Part shown: in pieces, positions 60,228-64,000 of the stretch
Numbering within the stretch: position 1 is the first letter of the stretch
Layout: every line of letters starts with the position of its first letter
Source of the DNA: Peltaster fructicola
Taxonomy: Eukaryota; Ascomycota; Dothideomycetes
Length of the DNA stretch: 64,000 nucleotides
Assembly: GCA_001592805.2 (NCBI GenBank)
Contig: CP051142.1
Location: 434,001 to 498,000 of the forward strand
Direction of reading: 5' to 3'
Translations under genes and position numbers: made by a program
The notes under the pieces: generated by a model
What the model was told of the DNA's origin: nothing
Databases searched by the model: none
The model's input: the letters and a program-made list of their open reading frames with translations, nothing else

Positions 60228-62974
60228 TCAGGCGCCTTCTTCTTCGCTATGCACATGTGAGACCTGTGTGGGCGTGATGGTGATGCCAGTCTTGAGGTCA
60301 ATTGAGCCTTCGTTCCTGGTTTTCATGCTCTTTGTCCTGCGTAAGGTCTGGCTGGGAAGAACACTGTTCGTGTTGTCGTCCTCCTGTGGGGTGTCGTGAT
60401 AGACATGATCGCCATTAGTATGCAGCACACTCTCATGCAGGGTAGTGTTCTCCATTCTGGTGCCGACGCTAGCAGAAGAGTTCCGTCGTTTGACATCTGA
60501 GCCAGGCTCATCGTCCTCTTCACGACGGCGTTTCATAGATTCAGGCGGCGTCTGTCGACCAGGTGAGCCTTCCACAGGTACTGGTCTGCGGTCGCGACCT
60601 CGAAGTGGCGGCGAACTCTCAAGCATATCTTCAGCGCTGTCAGAGGTGAGTTGTTCTTCGCTAGTGCCGCTGCTCTTTTTATCCTTGAACGTCTCGGGCG
60701 AGGAAGCCAGTAGCTCATCATCGTCGTCGTCAGGGTAATCAACCAAGGGCTTGGCTGGGTGTATGCCATTCGGGCCATTCTCGACTGGCAGAACCATCTC
60801 GTCGTCTTCGTCTTCAACATCGTCGCCATTGAAGTATGCTTCCTCGTCAGGATCTTCTTGAAGACCTACAAACGGTCGTCCATTGGCGATTCGGTTAGGG
60901 ATCTCTTCTGTTGCGAATGTGGAGTCATCACCATTGACGCCTTCGTCTTCTCGGCTCTCGTAACGCAAGACCAGGTTTCTGAAAGTCTCCACGTAAGTGA
61001 TCTCCATGAATCGGTCTCGATATCTGTCCACAAGATGACCTGTGACCTGCTTAACCTTTTCACGAAGGATGAACTCGAAGAACTCTAAGCAAGCAGAGTT
61101 GAGGAGATTGTCGCGAGGCATAGTCTCGTATAGTATGTTGAGGATAGGTTCGAAAAGACAGTGCTCAATGAGTCTGCGGTTGTGGAATTCATCCTGCAAT
61201 CCAATGCATGCTCGGAACCACTTGAGTGCTGTGAGTCGCATGTACTTCTGAGGGCATGAAAGCAGCTGCGCCACGCGCGAATGTAGGTGCTGCTCCATGA
61301 TAAACTGCTTGCTCTTATAGCTGTGAAGCCGCAGGAAGAATGACAGGACCTCCACAAGATGTGTGTAGAGGCTGATATCCTGCACACTCATGCCAGCCAT
61401 GCTTTCTCGATGCTCCAGATCCTTCAATGGCTGGAAGAGCTCCAGCGCGCTATCCTCGTAGAATGATGAAATGAACGCTTCTGTATGGGGTGCAAACTGA
61501 TATGCTTGCGCTCCCGGACGTCCCTTGATGAATTCTCCGTTCTGTCCTCGATGGTTCATGCCGTCCATGGGTGGTTGGCTTGCGCTTGGGTCCAGTAGAA
61601 TTTTGATCGCGTCTGCCATTTGACTCTTCACGCCAAGATCAACCTCGATCAGGAGCAGCTCAATAAGTGTATCTGTCAAAGGTTTCCTCTTCTCCTTGAT
61701 CGCTTGGAAGATGTGATTGCGAACCATATGCGGATCGTGGTCGATGAGCGCAACCAGTATATCCGTCCCTGCCACTCTCAGAGCAGCATCTCTGTGCCTT
61801 AACGAAAAGACAATGATATCAAATAGGCCATGCTGGATGAAGTTATGGTACAGTTGTGCCCTGTTCTGTGCCTGTATGCTCTTAGAAATGGCGCAGCAAT
61901 TTTGTATGAACAACACCGCCTCTTTCTTCCTGGAAGGGTCGGCGTCCGACTCGAAGATCGCAAATAGTTTGCCCAGATAATCTGCGTTAGACTGCAGATA
62001 GTTGACGATATCGACCTGGTGGAAGAATATCAGGCTGTTGAGCACAGAGAAGGTAGGATCATCGAGGAAGCGAGCAAGGACCACGTCCTTGAGGTAGAGT
62101 AGTCGGTATGTGTAGTGGATCTTTCTTCGTATATCTGGGTTGTCGATCGGAACGACCTCCTTGAATTTGGAAGAATCGGAGAGGTATTGTCGATGGTTTG
62201 CGCGGTGTGATGGAAAATCAGGATCGTCTGAAGAACAGTCAGTGAAGCTCTGCAAAACGATTTGCACAACCCACATTCAAGGGCGCCCACAACACCCATA
62301 ATCGCTTGATCAGTAACAACATATTCAATGATTGAAGTATCATTGAGCAGAATCAGATGTTTCATAATGAGGCATAGCTTGTGCAGGTCGACCAGCGACT
62401 GTAGATGCTCGGCCGCGTCGACCAGAGGCGTCAGTTTCGTAATGTACATATGTTCGGGGTTCATGACAAATTTTGCGAGAGCATCGCGGCCGGCTGGTGA
62501 AGCCTGGGCAGCGCGTATCGTGCCTTCGATCTCGTCAAGTCGGCCAAGTTGTGGATCAGGTAGGACGATGGGATGGCCAGGGTCGAGCAAGTCGTCTGAT
62601 AGCCCGTCATCCGGTGCCAGCGCAGCCAGGCGTGTCTGAACGTCGTTCACGAACTCCCATATGGCTGCGCATCCATCGGCTTCCTGGAAGCTGAGCGCCA
62701 TGTCGATGCCATTGGCTTCTGTCCACACGATGAGCGTCTCTTGCTGCTTCTGATAGCCATCATCCTTAGTAATGCGCGTTTCGAGCAGCGCGCGTTCGGG
62801 ATCTTCTTCGCTGACTACTAAGATGTGAGCTTCTGGATTGTCCGGCGTGGACGTCGCATTCGAGTGTATCGTGCCTGAGCAGAAGCCTGTGCCGCGATCA
62901 TACCAGTCATTGTTCTTGAGCTCGTACACCTTTACGCGCTTGCTGTTGTTGGCCGGCGGCGCAGCCAGTGCCAT
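60228..62974 (-). CDS. PSY2: Protein phosphatase 4 regulatory subunit 3 (Psy2/SMEK)
   Basis: Exons 62275-62974 and 60228-62227; intron 62228-62274 (GTGGGT...TTCAG), 899 aa. Psy2 directs PP4 (Pph3) to substrates such as Rad53 and gamma-H2A in checkpoint recovery. Order: N-terminal PH-like domain (VKVYELKNNDWYDRGTGFCSG ... LIVWTEANGIDMALSFQEADG), SMEK armadillo-like domain from about residue 170 (the splice joins VGALE to YDPDFPSHRANHRQYL, the most conserved family block), ARM-type helical body (HHQVDIVNYL, FSLRHRDAALRVAGTDILVALI), and an acidic/basic disordered tail with EDEDDEMVLP, KRRREEDDEPGSD. The start MALAAPPANNSKRVKVYEL is typical. Its upstream flank is the right-hand gene-poor end. Confidence 0.96.
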
Positions 62975-63884
62975 CGTCGCCGGCGCTGAGGGACGATGCG
63001 CACCAGAAGGTCCAGTTTCAGCGAAACCTCCTCCACCACCTTCGTGCGACGGCGTCGTAAGCGAGCAGGCCTTTCCTTCGTCTAGACGCGAATGTCGTTG
63101 TCGCTGTCGTCGTTGTCGCGTGTGTGGTGAGGCTCTGCGAGCGGCGCACTAGGTACCAAGAGATCGTCGGGCGGGTACGGGAGACCTGAATGCGCCCAGG
63201 TAGGTGCGAAGGGCGTGTATTGGTGAAGGGTTTCGAGAAACGAGCGTGTACTGCTGCTGGGGAATGCACAGACGAGCAGCAATGATGCGATGTTGCGACG
63301 GCCGCCGTAAAGGCGTGGCCTACTCGGTTGTGTAGCGGTCGCGTGTCGCGAACCTGCGCAAAAGGCTTGAGGAAGTGGGAGATGGCAAAATGATCTGTGC
63401 ACAAGACAAGCGGCTGATAGCGCGTAGTGCAGAGCGCAGAAGTTCTCAAGTGCTCACTGACACAATCCGGAGTTGGGAAAGCCAGGGATCTGTAGAAGGA
63501 TTAAATTTGGCGAGAGAGTTGCGCACAGTCGTGACTCGAGGATGTAATGTGCTGGTGGATGAGAAGTGGTTGCGACAGAAAGTGCAACCAGCATGCAACG
63601 TCATGGGCTATTTGTGGCAATAGCGTCTAACCTCACTTGATAATGTTACACAATCCGGCTGCAGACATAAGACAGCTGTCAGTCATTTCAGGAGACTAAC
63701 ATATGGCAATTGACTCTCAGCAGAGCGTTCGCACGCGATGTATGATTGAATGATCTCTTATTTGTACACGGTGCTCATGGTGGAGAGTGAAGAGCATCCT
63801 TCGGAGAGCAGTGCTTCGAGGATTGTAGGTCATCCTAGAAGTGATGGCATATGTCAGGACGACATGCCTTGGACATCAACATCT
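62975..63884. other. Upstream region of PSY2 and 3' flank of the edge gene
   Basis: 910 nt. GTCGTTGTCGCTGTCGTC-like low-complexity DNA lies at 63087-63120, presumably PSY2 leader. Open frames on the - strand overlap it but are Thr/Arg/Pro-rich noise. No gene is assigned. Confidence 0.45.
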
Positions 63885-64000
63885 TCAGCGCCAATTCCTC
63901 TCACGATCCTGCTCATCGAAGTGAATCTCTCCTTCATATCGTGCTCTGGGTTTTGATCGCTTCTTCTTGCTGCCATGGTCATCAGTCCCATTAGCATCAT
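63885..64000 (-). CDS. C-terminal end of an unrecognised gene (5' part beyond the window)
   Basis: On the - strand the frame entering from the right edge reads about 38 residues, including DDHGSKKKRSKPRARYEGEI and then HFDEQDRERNWR, before a TGA at 63885-63887. The mix of basic and acidic residues is protein-like and unlike the other frames here, so I read it as the tail of a gene running in from the right, possibly a nuclear protein. It is too short to name. A terminal intron could alter this. Confidence 0.45.
   Translation of the reverse strand, partial: DANGTDDHGSKKKRSKPRARYEGEIHFDEQDRERNWR

Noticed and set aside
1-64000. tRNA, rRNA, CRISPR arrays, LTR or other transposons
   Set aside because: I looked for tRNA B-box-like GTTCGANTC, repeat-spacer patterns, long terminal repeats and transposase or reverse-transcriptase motifs and saw none; a search tool would be more reliable.
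1-64000. Secondary-metabolite or pathway cluster
   Set aside because: The transporter and regulator are not accompanied by polyketide, peptide or terpene synthases, and the neighbours are unrelated housekeeping genes.

Overview
The window is nuclear DNA of a filamentous ascomycete (Pezizomycotina). It carries dense single-copy housekeeping genes on both strands, many 44-56 nt GT-AG introns with CTAAC/CTGAC-like branch sites, and fungal-specific families: Zn2Cys6 regulator, RTA1-like membrane proteins, Yor1-type ABCC pump, Atg1, Irc20-like SNF2/RING protein. A dothideomycete is my best guess from protein style, but this is inference; no rRNA or other marker is present. I saw no tRNA, rRNA, CRISPR array or recognisable transposon.

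Layout. 1-6.2 kb is the loosest part: the 3' end of a Zn2Cys6 regulator, a short diverged minisatellite, an RTA1-like gene that appears frameshifted, about 2.3 kb without a clear gene, a two-exon unknown gene, and a second RTA1-like gene in opposite orientation. 6.5-17.6 kb: M1 aminopeptidase, acyl-CoA thioesterase-like protein, BAR-PH-ArfGAP protein, peroxin Pex10, and a small secreted protein built from about five imperfect repeats. 18.3-30.1 kb: Yor1-like ABC transporter, Atg1 kinase, LITAF-type zinc protein, and a disordered phospho-site-rich protein. 31.7-43.4 kb: Sdh2, HAD phosphatase, Irc20-like protein, geranylgeranyltransferase-I beta subunit, Rrg1-like lysine methyltransferase, and an unknown acidic protein. 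43.5-50.1 kb: NatB subunit Mdm20, RAMP4, the ER J-protein Erj5, PRA1/Yip3, and a disordered protein only 53 nt behind PRA1. 51-58 kb: a Fat1-like acyl-CoA synthetase with an apparent single-base frameshift, a six-exon secreted histidine phosphatase, and a large DUF3659-like protein. 58-64 kb: a 2.3 kb stretch with unresolved coding-like patches, the PP4 regulatory subunit Psy2, and the C-terminal end of a gene running off the right edge.

The genes do not form a biosynthetic cluster or operon-like pathway. Functional echoes are loose: RAMP4, Erj5 and PRA1 all serve the early secretory pathway, and Pex10, the thioesterase and the Fat1-like enzyme all touch fatty-acid metabolism. I found no convincing new multi-gene system. 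The best leads are the repeat-built surface protein, the set of tiny first coding exons (3, 7 and 10 nt), the two single-base frameshifts, the PRA1 tandem, and the coding-like region at 59.2-60.1 kb. Exon boundaries were read by eye from splice motifs, frame continuity and family consensus remembered from knowledge; no search was run.
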